Source: Oleiphilaceae bacterium (GTDB lineage Bacteria; Pseudomonadota; Gammaproteobacteria; Pseudomonadales; Oleiphilaceae). Taken from it: 64,000 bases of DNA. Positions 39,089-48,937 of the stretch are shown here, in pieces. Made by a program: the position numbers and the translations under genes. The notes below the pieces were generated by a model. It searched no databases. It saw nothing but the letters and a program-made list of their open reading frames with translations, and was not told where the DNA came from. Position 1 is the first letter of the stretch, and every line of letters starts with the position of its first letter. The stretch is taken from the NCBI GenBank assembly GCA_022447365.1, contig JAKVBL010000007.1, positions 124,001 through 188,000 of the forward strand. Reading direction: 5' to 3'.

Positions 39089-40477
39089 CTATTTTAATTC
39101 TACGCCTTCTAGTTTTATGCCGTCTTCAATGTTAGAACGAATCAAACGAAGCGTTCCCTGCCCTTCGTCTTCTTGTACGACTTCAAGACCATCTTTGTTC
39201 TCTTTTTTATTACGCGCTGTATTCACACGAATAACAAACGCATCGACATTGCCCTCGCCCTCTTCCTCGAAAGTGAAACCCTCTCCGCCGTTGTTAAAGG
39301 CATCTGTACGACGAACAAACACGCTCAAATCACCAGCATCTTCTTCCGACATTTTGAATGCATCATCATTGTTCTCGATACCACGGTTACGAATAAAGGC
39401 TGCATCGATTCCACCATTTCCGGCCTCATCGTAATCGACGCCTTCATCAAGGTTTAAACTAATCAAACTCTTGGACATAAAGCTATATATGCTGCCATCG
39501 CCCGCTTCATCCAAATCAATTCCATCATCAAGATCAAGCGCAAACTCGTATTCTTTGATCGAACCGTCTTCGTACAAGTCGATAGCAATTTCGATACAGG
39601 TATCATCTAAGCTACCTGACGGAATAGCTAAATCCGCTTCCATTAGCTCTCCAGGTTCAAATTCACCATCAGCCTCAACACCTGGGAACAATGCCGGATC
39701 ACAATACGCGCCATTTGATAAAAACTGACTACGAACAACGTCAGCATAAATGCTTCCATCGTTTCCTTCATCAAGCTCAACGCCATCGGCACCCACATTT
39801 TGGAAAGTAGAATTACGAGAGTAAAAAATAATGTCGCCCGCACCACGGTCATCAACACGCAGACCGTCTGCGTCAAACTTACCGTTGCCAACATCATTAA
39901 TCGTAGAATTGATCATAGTGACCTGAATCGAAGCATCTGAACCTTCACCTGCACCACCCGATCCAGCTCCACAGGCGTCAGAAAGGCTACAGTCAGAAAC
40001 ATGCACGCCATGATTAGCAAAGCCCTGAACCGTCACATTTTTTAGGCTTAGGCTGACGGTGCCAGTTTGGTCATCACGAACATCGATAAAAATACCTTTG
40101 CCGGCAAGCTCGCCGTTCAAATCTGCGCGGTTTTCAATGCTGTACGTATCGACTAAACCCTCAAGCGTAAGATCGCTAATCGCAAGGTTTGCGCCTTCAT
40201 TGATCGACAACAGGGTCGCATTCTTTGGCAATTTCACGGTTTGACCCGAGCCAAAAATACGCAATGATTTCTGACTGTCGTAATTGAGCGTATCGCTTAG
40301 TTCGATCATGTTTACGCCCGGCATGATATAAACCGTTCGTGCTTTCTGAGATTCCAACGCGTCACGCAAAGACCCCTTGCCCGAGTCATCACCATTGGTG
40401 ACCAAAGCAAAAGATCCAGCATGTGCAGTGACACTTGAAATTGAAAGGATGGCAGCGCTAAGAAGCTTTAGTTTCAT
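39089..40477 (-). CDS. Exported acidic parallel beta-helix repeat protein
   Basis: This 462-residue protein has a signal peptide (residues 1-20, SVTAHA). The start of the mature chain (DSGKGSLRDALES) is a pattern seen in right-handed beta-helix adhesins and polymorphic outer-membrane-type proteins. From about residue 205 it carries at least four 27-residue repeats of the form (D/E)G(I/V/L)..(D)(E)..G.G.I......(R)......N, for example DGIDLDEAGDGSIYSF and EGVDYDEAGNGGIDAA. The chain is very acidic, suggesting calcium binding or surface exposure. There is no membrane anchor. No named family is recognised. Confidence 0.7.
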   Translation of the reverse strand: MKLKLLSAAILSISSVTAHAGSFALVTNGDDSGKGSLRDALESQKARTVYIMPGVNMIELSDTLNYDSQKSLRIFGSGQTVKLPKNATLLSINEGANLAISDLTLEGLVDTYSIENRADLNGELAGKGIFIDVRDDQTGTVSLSLKNVTVQGFANHGVHVSDCSLSDACGAGSGGAGEGSDASIQVTMINSTINDVGNGKFDADGLRVDDRGAGDIIFYSRNSTFQNVGADGVELDEGNDGSIYADVVRSQFLSNGAYCDPALFPGVEADGEFEPGELMEADLAIPSGSLDDTCIEIAIDLYEDGSIKEYEFALDLDDGIDLDEAGDGSIYSFMSKSLISLNLDEGVDYDEAGNGGIDAAFIRNRGIENNDDAFKMSEEDAGDLSVFVRRTDAFNNGGEGFTFEEEGEGNVDAFVIRVNTARNKKENKDGLEVVQEDEGQGTLRLIRSNIEDGIKLEGVELK

Positions 40478-40564
40478 TATTTTATCTCCGAAGTAATAAC
40501 AGTAGTTCAGAGCAATAATGTGCGCGGTATGTGTCTTTTTTATTGCAGTTTTTTGGCGTTATTG

Positions 40565-41533
40565 TTACAGCATAACCATATTGGTTTCGTAACCCGCTTT
40601 GGCAAAGCCTTCTTGAATACTCGCAAGATTTTCATCTACGAAGTCGATGAATTGGCGTGCGACAATTGAGGGCCGCTTAGAACGAGGGTGAACTAAACAC
40701 CAGGTACGACGAATCGGAAAACCCTCTAATTCAGGGCTAATTAAGGCCCCAAGTCTAAGTTCGCTAATCACACTGAGCTTAGGCAAAACCGCGACGCCCA
40801 AGCCTGCCAAGACGCCATGCTTTGTTGCATCGTTTGAACCAAACTCCATACTTGGTTTTAACTTCAAACCATGCTCCTGACAGTGCTGTTCCAAAGCAAG
40901 TCTGCTACCCGAACCTCGCTCACGAATCAGTACACCAGAACCAAAAAACTCTTCAGCGCCCAATGTTTCTAATTGGCTCAAGGGATGCTGCGGAGACATC
41001 ACCGGTATCAATTCATTATCTAAAAACGGATACGATGAGAATGGCTTTTCAGTCGGAACAATACCCATAATAACGAGGTCGCCCTCATTACGATTGAGCC
41101 GCTCGATCGCCTTTGCTCGGTTTACGACACTAACTTGAACGTTCACCGCAGGATTTTGTTCAAGAAAAGGTCGAAGTACGTAAGGCGTGATGTACTGTGC
41201 CGTATTCACGGCTGTAATCTGCAAATCACCAGAGACCTGTCCCTCTAAGCTGTGTATCTCGTTCTGCAATTTACGCAGTTGCTCGAAGATCGACTCACAG
41301 CTTTCTGCCACCATCTCGGCAGCGGGAGTAACAAACAACTTGCGCCCGACAAACTCGAACAACTGAACATTTAAGGCTTCTTCGAGCAGTTTAATTTGAG
41401 AGCTCACGGCAGGCTGAGACAAACCTAATTGATCAGCAGCTTTGCTATAACCACTCGTCTCATAAACGGCTTTAAATATCTGTAGCTGGCGAAGCGTTAA
41501 GCGGTTAAGTAACTTTTGAACTGATAACTGCAT
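40565..41533 (-). CDS. LysR-family transcriptional regulator (CbbR/CysB-like)
   Basis: This 322-residue protein has an N-terminal helix-turn-helix (TLRQLQIFKAVYETSGYSKAADQLGLSQPAVSSQIKLLE) and the substrate-binding domain of the CbbR-like branch (GDLQITAVNTAQYI, IMGIVPTEKPF, LIRERGSGSRLALEQH, ATKHGVLAGLGVAVLP). It lies downstream of, and in the same direction as, the flavoprotein and isomerase-like genes, 135 bases away. It may regulate them; the effector is unknown. Confidence 0.88.
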   Translation of the reverse strand: MQLSVQKLLNRLTLRQLQIFKAVYETSGYSKAADQLGLSQPAVSSQIKLLEEALNVQLFEFVGRKLFVTPAAEMVAESCESIFEQLRKLQNEIHSLEGQVSGDLQITAVNTAQYITPYVLRPFLEQNPAVNVQVSVVNRAKAIERLNRNEGDLVIMGIVPTEKPFSSYPFLDNELIPVMSPQHPLSQLETLGAEEFFGSGVLIRERGSGSRLALEQHCQEHGLKLKPSMEFGSNDATKHGVLAGLGVAVLPKLSVISELRLGALISPELEGFPIRRTWCLVHPRSKRPSIVARQFIDFVDENLASIQEGFAKAGYETNMVML

Positions 41534-41668
41534 GGGCGTGAGAGCTTATTTATTTGGAGGTGGAAGTATCCCGCTAGCCTGAGTTAAATTCAACTCTGTA
41601 CCCAAGCTGCTCATCACACAACACACAACACACAACTAGTTGGGTATTTTTATGACCAAACATTGCAC

Positions 41669-43075
41669 CTAAGCCCGTTTCGCATCTTGCTGAGTCTGTT
41701 GAACCGGCTCCAATTGATTGTGTACATATACTTGGTCTAGCGCACGCCTTGCTTGAGGTAGCTGCCTTTGGATACGCAACCAAACCTTCACCAATATAAA
41801 CAGTGGAGCTTGTGCCAACAAGTTGAGACGCGACCGATACAACCACCACGGAATAATCCGCGTGGCTTTCACCAAGTTCTCAAAGCTGTTGACCATACAA
41901 TACGGTAAATCTTCAACATTCTCTGGGTGAGGCACAGGGAAACAAACTTCATTTTTCTGGGCATCACTTAAGGAGCTTGTTTCTAATCGGCCGATATATG
42001 CTGCACTGAATACTTGCTGGCAAACTAAGATAGGTTGCAAGGTAATATGACCATCCGCAAAAATCGATTTCGCACGTCGTTTAGCGAGACCATTAGCACT
42101 GCAATTCACAATCAAAGCGTTGCGCGAGAGTGCCTGTTCCTCGCCGGACTCAAAATGCAAATGCGTGGTTGATACACGGGCAACGCGGCCCTTGCGCAAC
42201 ACCTGTTTGATTGATTTAAGCTGTTCTAGCTCTGGCATGCTTACCGTAGCGCATCGCCACTTGGTCGGCTGCACATTTTTATCGAGGCGGAATACAATGC
42301 CTTCGCGTTCCATTTGCAAAAACGCATCATCAATTTCAGCATTATCAATTAGGCCCTGTAATTGCCCCGACAGCATGTCGCCCACTGTATTCGGGGCGGC
42401 CATCTCACGCGGCCACATCCACATGTCATTCGAGATTACCCATTGAATGCGTTCTGGGATCACACCGTTATCAAGAAGATATAAAATGGCATCGATCCCA
42501 GTTTTACCGGCACCAACCACCACATATTTAGAAAAAGAGCGTTCGAGTTTAGTCAGCGCATTGGGTGCGACTAACTGAACGTCCCCATCCACTTTATAAC
42601 GTGGTGGATGCGTCGCAGGTACTTCGACACGCATATAACCGCTATCGACAATCTTGCGCTTTACGTGGATTCGATACGACACGCCTTCGTCTATGTTGGA
42701 AGCAACCGTCGCGATTGCTCCCTTGTCGAGTGGCTGCTCACCCACAAAATCACATTTGAATAAAAAGCGTGCACGCCCAGTACTTACTAAGTTTTTAGAA
42801 ATACGTTCAAAGTAATGAATGATTTGAGGGCGACTAGAAAGGTCTGTTTTCGATTCACTTAACTCAAGTGAGTTCACCCCGTAAGCTATTGCTGGCTGAT
42901 GAAGCTTAACGTGATCATAGGCATCAACCCAATGCCCGCCCGACATGCCGCGACGCTCTGCAAACACGATGCTTGCTTGTTTGTCGTGTTTGAGCAATTC
43001 ATCAGCAAATGCCAATCCCATCGCACCAGCACCGATGATCAAATAGTCCGCCTCTAATTGTTTTATTTCGGACAT
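41669..43075 (-). CDS. FAD/NAD(P)-binding oxidoreductase (flavin monooxygenase-like)
   Basis: This 468-residue protein starts at ATG 43075 (MSEIKQLEADYLI), with a perfect AGGAGG seven bases ahead. It has two dinucleotide motifs, GAGAMG at residues 15-20 for FAD and a second Rossmann motif VVGAGKTGIDAILYL near 200. HWVDAYDHVKLHQPAIAYGV follows the first motif. The arrangement resembles flavin-containing monooxygenase-like proteins, but the classical FxGxxxHxxxY sequence is not seen. It lies 57 bases after the isomerase-like gene on the same strand, so the two are probably co-transcribed. Confidence 0.8.
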   Translation of the reverse strand: MSEIKQLEADYLIIGAGAMGLAFADELLKHDKQASIVFAERRGMSGGHWVDAYDHVKLHQPAIAYGVNSLELSESKTDLSSRPQIIHYFERISKNLVSTGRARFLFKCDFVGEQPLDKGAIATVASNIDEGVSYRIHVKRKIVDSGYMRVEVPATHPPRYKVDGDVQLVAPNALTKLERSFSKYVVVGAGKTGIDAILYLLDNGVIPERIQWVISNDMWMWPREMAAPNTVGDMLSGQLQGLIDNAEIDDAFLQMEREGIVFRLDKNVQPTKWRCATVSMPELEQLKSIKQVLRKGRVARVSTTHLHFESGEEQALSRNALIVNCSANGLAKRRAKSIFADGHITLQPILVCQQVFSAAYIGRLETSSLSDAQKNEVCFPVPHPENVEDLPYCMVNSFENLVKATRIIPWWLYRSRLNLLAQAPLFILVKVWLRIQRQLPQARRALDQVYVHNQLEPVQQTQQDAKRA

Positions 43076-43132
43076 AGTTCCTCCTATAACAAGGTCTGTA
43101 TACAATAAGCACCATAGCGCTACCGAGAGGTT

Positions 43133-43609
43133 TTATGACTTAGCTTCTGAAAAAGCATGTCGCGCAAGAACATAAAAGGAATATAACGAAACAAAGCTAA
43201 ACACCAACGCTGGCACTAATCCTAAAATGCCCCATATATTGGTTTCACCGAGTCGATTATCACCGAAGGTCAAAGCTCTACTTGCCGAAAGCATCCCGCC
43301 CCAATAAAACATGGTGTTGCCATAGCCCGCGCCTACAATCATCCAAAACAGCTTTTTCTCTAGGCGCTCTGGTGCATTCAATCCCCATAGCAACAGTGCG
43401 ACAACAAAGATCATTAAACCGTTCATCAAGCCACCCGCATGAGCTCGAGCCCATCCGCGATCGCTACCGAATAGTTCAAACTGCACAATATAATTAGGAA
43501 ATATCTCAAAGCCGCCTATCAGTTTCATAACTAAACCGATACCAGCAATAAGACCGATTAACATAATGATCGCGCCATGCCCGACCATACGCTTCTGAAG
43601 AGCGTTCAT
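43133..43609 (-). CDS. Styrene-oxide-isomerase-like (StyC) membrane protein
   Basis: This 158-residue protein has four membrane segments, about residues 13-31, 61-77, 88-104 and 128-150. The segment between the first two, GGFEIFPNYIVQFELFGS, then GWARAHAGGLMNG, is the signature of styrene oxide isomerase. By my numbering His57, Asn63 and Tyr102 sit one residue off the heme-ligand His58, Asn64 and Tyr103 that I recall for the characterised enzyme. Such enzymes rearrange epoxides to aldehydes or ketones (Meinwald rearrangement) using heme b. The substrate here is not known, and no styrene-pathway genes are in the window. Confidence 0.78.
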   Translation of the reverse strand: MNALQKRMVGHGAIIMLIGLIAGIGLVMKLIGGFEIFPNYIVQFELFGSDRGWARAHAGGLMNGLMIFVVALLLWGLNAPERLEKKLFWMIVGAGYGNTMFYWGGMLSASRALTFGDNRLGETNIWGILGLVPALVFSFVSLYSFYVLARHAFSEAKS

Positions 43610-44060
43610 AGACTTACCTGTTTGCTTTTATTATTTGAACAAATTGATGAGTTTTCAATTTTAACATCGATCAGTGAGTAGGCAGTGAGACTAAAAAAGA
43701 CTGCCAGAAGCTGTAGACAAGAAAACGAGTTAGAACCGCGCATTTATAAGACCTTTCAAGAATTTTGTTAATAGACTTTGTAGACAACCATGCCGCCGGT
43801 TGCTGAAAAAGTTACCGAAATAACTGGAGTATTCCTGATCAATTTTTGTTGTAGTAGTTCACACAAATAAGGCGTTGAGTCGTATTGCGCTTGTAAATTT
43901 AAAATCATATTCTGTCTGAAGGGAAGTAAGAGAGACCTGTTCGGCTCACAAAATGTGCTTTAATGGTGCGCTACCTATAATAAGTCTCAATCTTATTAGA
44001 AGCCTAATGAAACAATAGCTTAACAAGCCAAACCAAAATACCAGGTATAGCGGGGTAAAT
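43610..44060. other. Intergenic region, divergent promoters
   Basis: These 451 bases between the isomerase-like gene (-) and the peroxiredoxin gene (+) contain no credible gene. A TATAAT at 43976-43981 could be the -10 box of the peroxiredoxin gene, but no good -35 box stands before it. The stretch is AT-rich with no repeats I can see. Confidence 0.5.
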
Positions 44061-44723
44061 ATGTCTCTTCGAATTAATGATCAAGCACCAAATTTTACAG
44101 CAAACACGACGCAGGGGGAGATCGACTTTCACGAGTGGATTGGAGATGGATGGGCGGTTCTATTCTCTCATCCAAAAGATTTTACTCCTGTATGTACAAC
44201 AGAACTTGGCTACATGGCGCGAATTCAGCCAGAATTTGAAAAACGTAACACCAAGATTATAGGGTTGAGTATTGATCCTCTCGATGACCATCATGTATGG
44301 ATTAAAGATGTTGAAGAAGTAGGGAGTACGACAGTCAATTATCCTGTTATTGCTGACACGGATCTGAGTATCGCAAAACTTTATAACATGTTTGCCGCGG
44401 ATGAAGAGGGGTCAGCAGAAGGCAGAACGGCAATGACCAATGCAACAGTTAGGTCTGTTTTTGTCGTTGGACCGGATAAAAATATCAAGCTTATGCTGAC
44501 TTATCCAATGACAACGGGACGTAACTTTGATGAGATTCTGCGAGTGCTAGACTCGATGCAGTTGACGGCTAAACACAAAGTCGCCACACCAGTAAATTGG
44601 AAGGATGGTGAGGATGTCATAATTGTTCCAGCTGTTTCTAATGACGAGGCTGAAAAAAAATATCCGGACGGATGGGAAACGGTCAAGCCATACTTACGTA
44701 AAGTTAAACAGCCCACTGACTAG
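44061..44723 (+). CDS. 1-Cys peroxiredoxin (Prx6 type)
   Basis: This 220-residue protein has the peroxidatic Cys45 in DFTPVCTTE. It has no resolving Cys in the usual position. The family C-terminal extension (ATPVNWKDGEDVIIVPAVSNDEA, WETVKPYLRKV) is typical of the Prx6/AhpC-TSA 1-Cys class. It reduces hydrogen peroxide and organic peroxides in the cytoplasm. No OxyR site is obvious upstream. Confidence 0.93.
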   Translation: MSLRINDQAPNFTANTTQGEIDFHEWIGDGWAVLFSHPKDFTPVCTTELGYMARIQPEFEKRNTKIIGLSIDPLDDHHVWIKDVEEVGSTTVNYPVIADTDLSIAKLYNMFAADEEGSAEGRTAMTNATVRSVFVVGPDKNIKLMLTYPMTTGRNFDEILRVLDSMQLTAKHKVATPVNWKDGEDVIIVPAVSNDEAEKKYPDGWETVKPYLRKVKQPTD

Positions 44724-44783
44724 TTGTGGCGATAGCCTTATGCTCTGCAAGCCTGGCTGCAAACGATCTTGCTTTAGCCTGCG

Positions 44784-46226
44784 TTAATTCGGCTTTACGC
44801 TAACTCGTTTAGGGTCCGTCCAGATTTCTTGATCAACATTTTGACATAACTCGGGATGGTCAGGCGCGTGAAAGGTTGGATCTAGTCCAGCCTTTCTCTG
44901 CTTTATGTAGTCTTTCGTGAGCTTTAAAACAATCCCAGAAAGCAAAGAAATCGATACCAGGTTAATAATAGCCATTAAACCCATCGATGCATCGGCAGTG
45001 TTGAATACGGTCTCAACGCTTTGTATCGAACCCCAAATAACCATTGCAATTAAACCAATCCGTATACCGACCAAACCTTTTGTCGATTGCACCCCAAGAA
45101 AAATCATTGCATTTTCAGCGTACGAGTAATTGCCAATTATTGATGTGAAAGCAAAGAAGAAAATGGCGACAGCAATAAAAATGAAACCGGTTTCGCCTAT
45201 ATGCTGTGCAAGGGCTAACTGAGTTAATTCAACGCCACTGGGTCCAACACCTGGCTGATAAATACCAGACAACAAAATAACGACGGCTGTCGCGGTGCAG
45301 ACGCAAATGGTATCAATAAATACGCCAAATGCTTGGACAAAACCTTGGCTAGATGGATGATGTGGCACAGGAGTCGCGCTTGCAGCGATGTTGGGCGCCG
45401 ATCCCATACCGGCCTCATTTGAAAATAGTCCGCGTTTGATCCCATTTAGGAGAGCAACCATCACGCCGCCCGTTACGCCGCCAACTGCTTCTTGAATCCC
45501 GAAGGCGTTTTTAACAATGCTCAAGATAACATCTGGGACCGTCGCATAATTAATGATCATGATTACGACGGTGAGCAAAAGATAAGTCGCTGCCATAAAC
45601 GGCACAATAATCTCTGCTACTTTAGCGATTTTTTTGATTCCTCCAAAAATAACAATGGCGGTGAGCACGCCAATGACAACGCCTGTCGTTAGTTTAGGAA
45701 CACCAAATGCCTGATCCATTGCACCGGCGATAGCATTAGATTGAACCGCATTAAATACGAGCCCAAAAGAGAGTATTAAGCACAAGGAGAATATAATGCC
45801 TAGCCAACGTTTGCCGAGACCACGCTCAATATAATATGCAGGTCCACCTCGGAAGTTACCCATCGGTCCTTTGCTTTTATAGAGTTGCGCTAATGTTGAT
45901 TCGGCATAGGCGGATGACATACCAACGAGTGCCACCATCCACATCCAAAATATTGCGCCGGGTCCGCCAAGATAGAGTGCGACCGCAACGCCCGCGATGT
46001 TTCCTGTCCCGACGCGCGAGGCCAAACTAACACTGAGTGCCTGCCGCGGCGAAATCCCGGTTGAGTCCTCCGAGCCTTTGCTGCTCAGGGCCCGTAACAT
46101 TTCAGGGAAGTGCACGATTTGCGGAAAACCGAGTTTAAAACTGTAGAATATTCCAACAGCTAGAAGACCATAGATGAGAATGTAACCCCAAATAATATGA
46201 TTTATTGCATCGATTACCTGATCCAT
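44784..46226 (-). CDS. Sodium:alanine/glycine symporter (AGCS family)
   Basis: This 480-residue protein has about ten membrane segments and the AGCS hallmarks: SVSLASRVGTGNIAGVAVALYLGGPGAIFWMW, GNFRGGPAYYIERGLG, LFSNEAGMGSAPNIAAS and TAFTSIIGNYSYAEN-type motifs. It imports alanine or glycine with sodium. I chose ATG 46226; a TTG ten codons upstream is possible, though neither has a strong ribosome site. Confidence 0.92.
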   Translation of the reverse strand: MDQVIDAINHIIWGYILIYGLLAVGIFYSFKLGFPQIVHFPEMLRALSSKGSEDSTGISPRQALSVSLASRVGTGNIAGVAVALYLGGPGAIFWMWMVALVGMSSAYAESTLAQLYKSKGPMGNFRGGPAYYIERGLGKRWLGIIFSLCLILSFGLVFNAVQSNAIAGAMDQAFGVPKLTTGVVIGVLTAIVIFGGIKKIAKVAEIIVPFMAATYLLLTVVIMIINYATVPDVILSIVKNAFGIQEAVGGVTGGVMVALLNGIKRGLFSNEAGMGSAPNIAASATPVPHHPSSQGFVQAFGVFIDTICVCTATAVVILLSGIYQPGVGPSGVELTQLALAQHIGETGFIFIAVAIFFFAFTSIIGNYSYAENAMIFLGVQSTKGLVGIRIGLIAMVIWGSIQSVETVFNTADASMGLMAIINLVSISLLSGIVLKLTKDYIKQRKAGLDPTFHAPDHPELCQNVDQEIWTDPKRVSVKPN

Positions 46227-46784
46227 GACTACGCTCGCATACCTGTTAAGATCCAACTAAATGTTATTTACGGATGCTGCAACTCACTCTATGTTTCAGT
46301 ATGAGTATAGCCGTACACATATACTTTGATAGTATTTAGGTTTCTTACTGTTAGTAATTACGAAAAAATTAATACTAACTCCGCTATGACTTAACGAGTT
46401 ATACCTCACCGGTACTGCATGCCGTAATATTTCGTAAATCATATTCTTGTTGTAATAGTTAGTGCGTGTATACAAAATAGCCGGATTTAAGTAAGACTTA
46501 CTCCTGATACTATTACTAATCTGAACATATCAGGGGGAGTCTCGCGACATTCGCGCATTTGAATTTAAAACAATAAAACATATAGTGATCGAACCTAGTA
46601 CATGGTCACGACTACCAAAGCTATGCGCGAAATTGGGCATGACATATACTGTTATTGGAATCGGTTAAAGGCTAGTCGAGTCTTTTCTCCAATAATATAG
46701 ACAGGGTTAACGAATAAAATCAAAATCAATGAGATGAACGTCATTATCCAATTTAAGATTGCCATTAGTATTGAGTGTCAAAAA
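46227..46784. other. Intergenic region, no gene seen
   Basis: This stretch of about 558 bases lies between two minus-strand genes. It is AT-rich, with stop codons in all frames and no hairpin terminator that I can support. It must hold the promoter of the symporter gene, but I cannot pick one with confidence. Confidence 0.4.
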
Positions 46785-47381
46785 CTATGGCGCCAAGTAA
46801 GTAAGTGAATGCGATTCAAGATCCCAAGATGCTCGGACATGATAATCTGTTCTATCTGGGCGATCTAACTGCAACGATTCGAGTTTTGTAGCCCGAATAC
46901 TAATCACGCCAAAATGTGCAAATCCCGACGCTTCAGATTCAAACGTATAAGCGGCCTTCGGGTCATCCACTGAAGACCCTGGAGTGTGTTGTAGTGCATA
47001 AATACGACGCGACCTTTCAGAAAGCCCATCCCATTGTGATTGCGCAACATCGTCGGCCGAATTCAGAACAGCCTCGCCCTGCACTCGCATTTGCCACTTT
47101 CGTTTCGAACAGAAAAAGTGCAAAGCACAAGACGACTCTCGGGCCAGTTCCGTCCATTTCTGAGAGCGCACATCCGTATGAACGATAAACAAAGGTGTAT
47201 CTACTGCATTATCACTGTCACGCAATAAATCTCTGAGCACTACGGTGCGCACCATCATTGGCTGACTAACGAGAGTGGGCGTCCAAAAGCTTCCGCGCTT
47301 AAGCAGATCCTTTTTTACTTCGCGCTGCCAATCTATAAACAACTGACGTAAATTCGCTTGCTGTAATGCTTCAGTCGTCAC
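46785..47381 (-). CDS. Pyridoxamine-5'-phosphate-oxidase-like FMN protein
   Basis: This 198-residue protein has a split-barrel FMN-binding fold: RGSFWTPTLVSQPMMVRTVVLRD near the N-terminus, then LFIVHTDVRSQKW, CALHFFCSKRKWQMRVQGEAVL and FGVISIRATKLESLQL. This is the Alr4036/PNPOx-like group, often without proven PdxH activity. I start at GTG 47381, with AAGG eight bases upstream; GTG 47387 is too close to that site. Confidence 0.8.
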   Translation of the reverse strand: MTTEALQQANLRQLFIDWQREVKKDLLKRGSFWTPTLVSQPMMVRTVVLRDLLRDSDNAVDTPLFIVHTDVRSQKWTELARESSCALHFFCSKRKWQMRVQGEAVLNSADDVAQSQWDGLSERSRRIYALQHTPGSSVDDPKAAYTFESEASGFAHFGVISIRATKLESLQLDRPDRTDYHVRASWDLESHSLTYLAP

Positions 47382-47474
47382 GATCACTTCCTTTCGTTAA
47401 TCCTCGAATAAATTAGTTTCTTCGCAAGGCAGCTTGCCCGTTATCGTGTCGAGCAAGCTGAACGAAGTCATCGA

Positions 47475-48527
47475 CTAAAACGGCATCGGGTAGTCTTTTA
47501 TTACCGACGCAATTTCCTTAAGCGTGTCGTCACTCAAGGTCATATTAAAAGCATCGATATCTTCTTCAAGTTGCTCATGAGTCGTAGCTCCGATAATGGT
47601 AGAGGTAACACCATCAACCTGATCACACCAAGCCAACGCAAGCTGGGAAGGTGTCATGTTGTGTTGGTTAGCGATCTCTATGTAACGCTTCACTGATTGC
47701 TGAACCTGCTCACTATCTCTGAACAATCCATTTCTCTGCGACATACTCCAACGGCTACCCTCTGGACGCTTACCATCAATATACTTACCACTTAACACAC
47801 CGCCACCTAATGGCGACCAAGGAAGATACGCAACATCCTGATGCACGCAGTTTTCGATTAAGTAAGGCCAATCTTTCGTGTGCAATAAGCTGAACTCATT
47901 CTGTATTGATGTCATCTTCGGAAGGGAATGTTTTTCAGCTAAGCGCAGGTATTCATTAATGCCCCATGGCGTGTCGTCCGACAATCCACAAAAACGGATT
48001 TTTCCTGCCTGAACGCAGTCGTTAAGCGCTTGCAGAATTTCGAGCATCTCATTTGAATGGTGCTCAGTATCCACATCTGTAAAAGTAATTTTGCCCGGCC
48101 AATGCTTTGCAAAATGTGGAGAGGTACGGTTAGGCCAATGCAATTGATATAGGTCGATGTAATCTGTTTGAAGGCGTTTTAGCGAGGCATCAACCGACGC
48201 AATAATTGCTTCGCCAGTAATATCGGCACCGTTGCGAATCCAAGGTAAGCCGTTTCCTGCGATCTTCGTCGCAATCACTAGGTCTTTACGTTTCTGACTA
48301 TTCGCTGATATCCAGTTACCGATAATTTTTTCAGTCTTGCCATAGGTTTCAGGCGACGGCGGAACAGCATACATTTCAGCCGTATCTATAAAATTAACAC
48401 CGCGCGATATGGCATATTCAATTTGCTTACTGGCGTCTAACTGAGAATTTTGGACGCCCCAAGTCATTGAACCCAAACACACTCTTGAAACGTTTAGGTT
48501 GGAACTTCCCAGCTTCGAATATTTCAT
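47475..48527 (-). CDS. tas: Aldo/keto reductase, Tas-like
   Basis: This 350-residue protein has the aldo/keto reductase barrel with NADPH. VNFIDTAEMYAVPPSPETYGKTE holds the conserved Asp and Tyr, and KRLQTDYIDLYQLHWPNRT follows. The C-terminal TSTIIGATTHEQLEEDI binds the cofactor. It closely resembles E. coli Tas in length and in VPP-PET near the catalytic Tyr. The physiological substrate is unknown. It lies about 94 bases after the PNPOx-like gene. Confidence 0.82.
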   Translation of the reverse strand: MKYSKLGSSNLNVSRVCLGSMTWGVQNSQLDASKQIEYAISRGVNFIDTAEMYAVPPSPETYGKTEKIIGNWISANSQKRKDLVIATKIAGNGLPWIRNGADITGEAIIASVDASLKRLQTDYIDLYQLHWPNRTSPHFAKHWPGKITFTDVDTEHHSNEMLEILQALNDCVQAGKIRFCGLSDDTPWGINEYLRLAEKHSLPKMTSIQNEFSLLHTKDWPYLIENCVHQDVAYLPWSPLGGGVLSGKYIDGKRPEGSRWSMSQRNGLFRDSEQVQQSVKRYIEIANQHNMTPSQLALAWCDQVDGVTSTIIGATTHEQLEEDIDAFNMTLSDDTLKEIASVIKDYPMPF

Positions 48528-48937
48528 TTTATTTTGTCCCGCAATAGATCATGTTAAACAGAATGGTAAGTTATACCTTACTTTTCGGGATGTGGATGAA
48601 AATTATTTCGCTGATTGGGGAAAATTGACTTAAACCAACATGAGCGATAAGCATTGGTCGCAGCACTCTCTAACTTGGTTGTGCTTGCGAAGGCGAGAGT
48701 CTTTCTTGAATAACTTAATGTGTGGAGTTAGACAGTTGAAGACCTTGCTCCAATACCTATTTTAATGCTCGCTCTGCTAACAAAGCTGACAATGTACTGA
48801 GTAAGGGTAGGTATTTTTCGATTTTATATGGAATTATCAACGGTCGTAGAAATATATGCCTCGTTAGGACACTTTATACACAACGCAAGCCAGTACTGAA
48901 AATTGCATTCAAGCCATAACATAACTACAATGTAATT
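48528..48937. other. Divergent intergenic region of tas and brnTA
   Basis: These 410 bases contain no credible gene. The right end carries the brnT promoter and operator given separately. A short inverted repeat GTAAG-TTATAC-CTTAC at about 48565-48581 lies close upstream of the Tas-like gene; its role is unknown. Confidence 0.5.
48903..48931 (+). promoter_or_regulatory. brnTA promoter giving an apparently leaderless mRNA
   Basis: TTGCAT (48903-48908), a 17-base spacer, and TACAAT (48926-48931). The expected transcription start falls on or next to the brnT ATG at 48938, and no Shine-Dalgarno sequence precedes that ATG. The two observations agree with leaderless translation. Confidence 0.55.

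Noticed and set aside
41669..43075. Flavoprotein as a styrene monooxygenase (StyA)
   Set aside because: It carries two dinucleotide-binding motifs, unlike single-component StyA-type epoxidases, so only a generic oxidoreductase call is supported.
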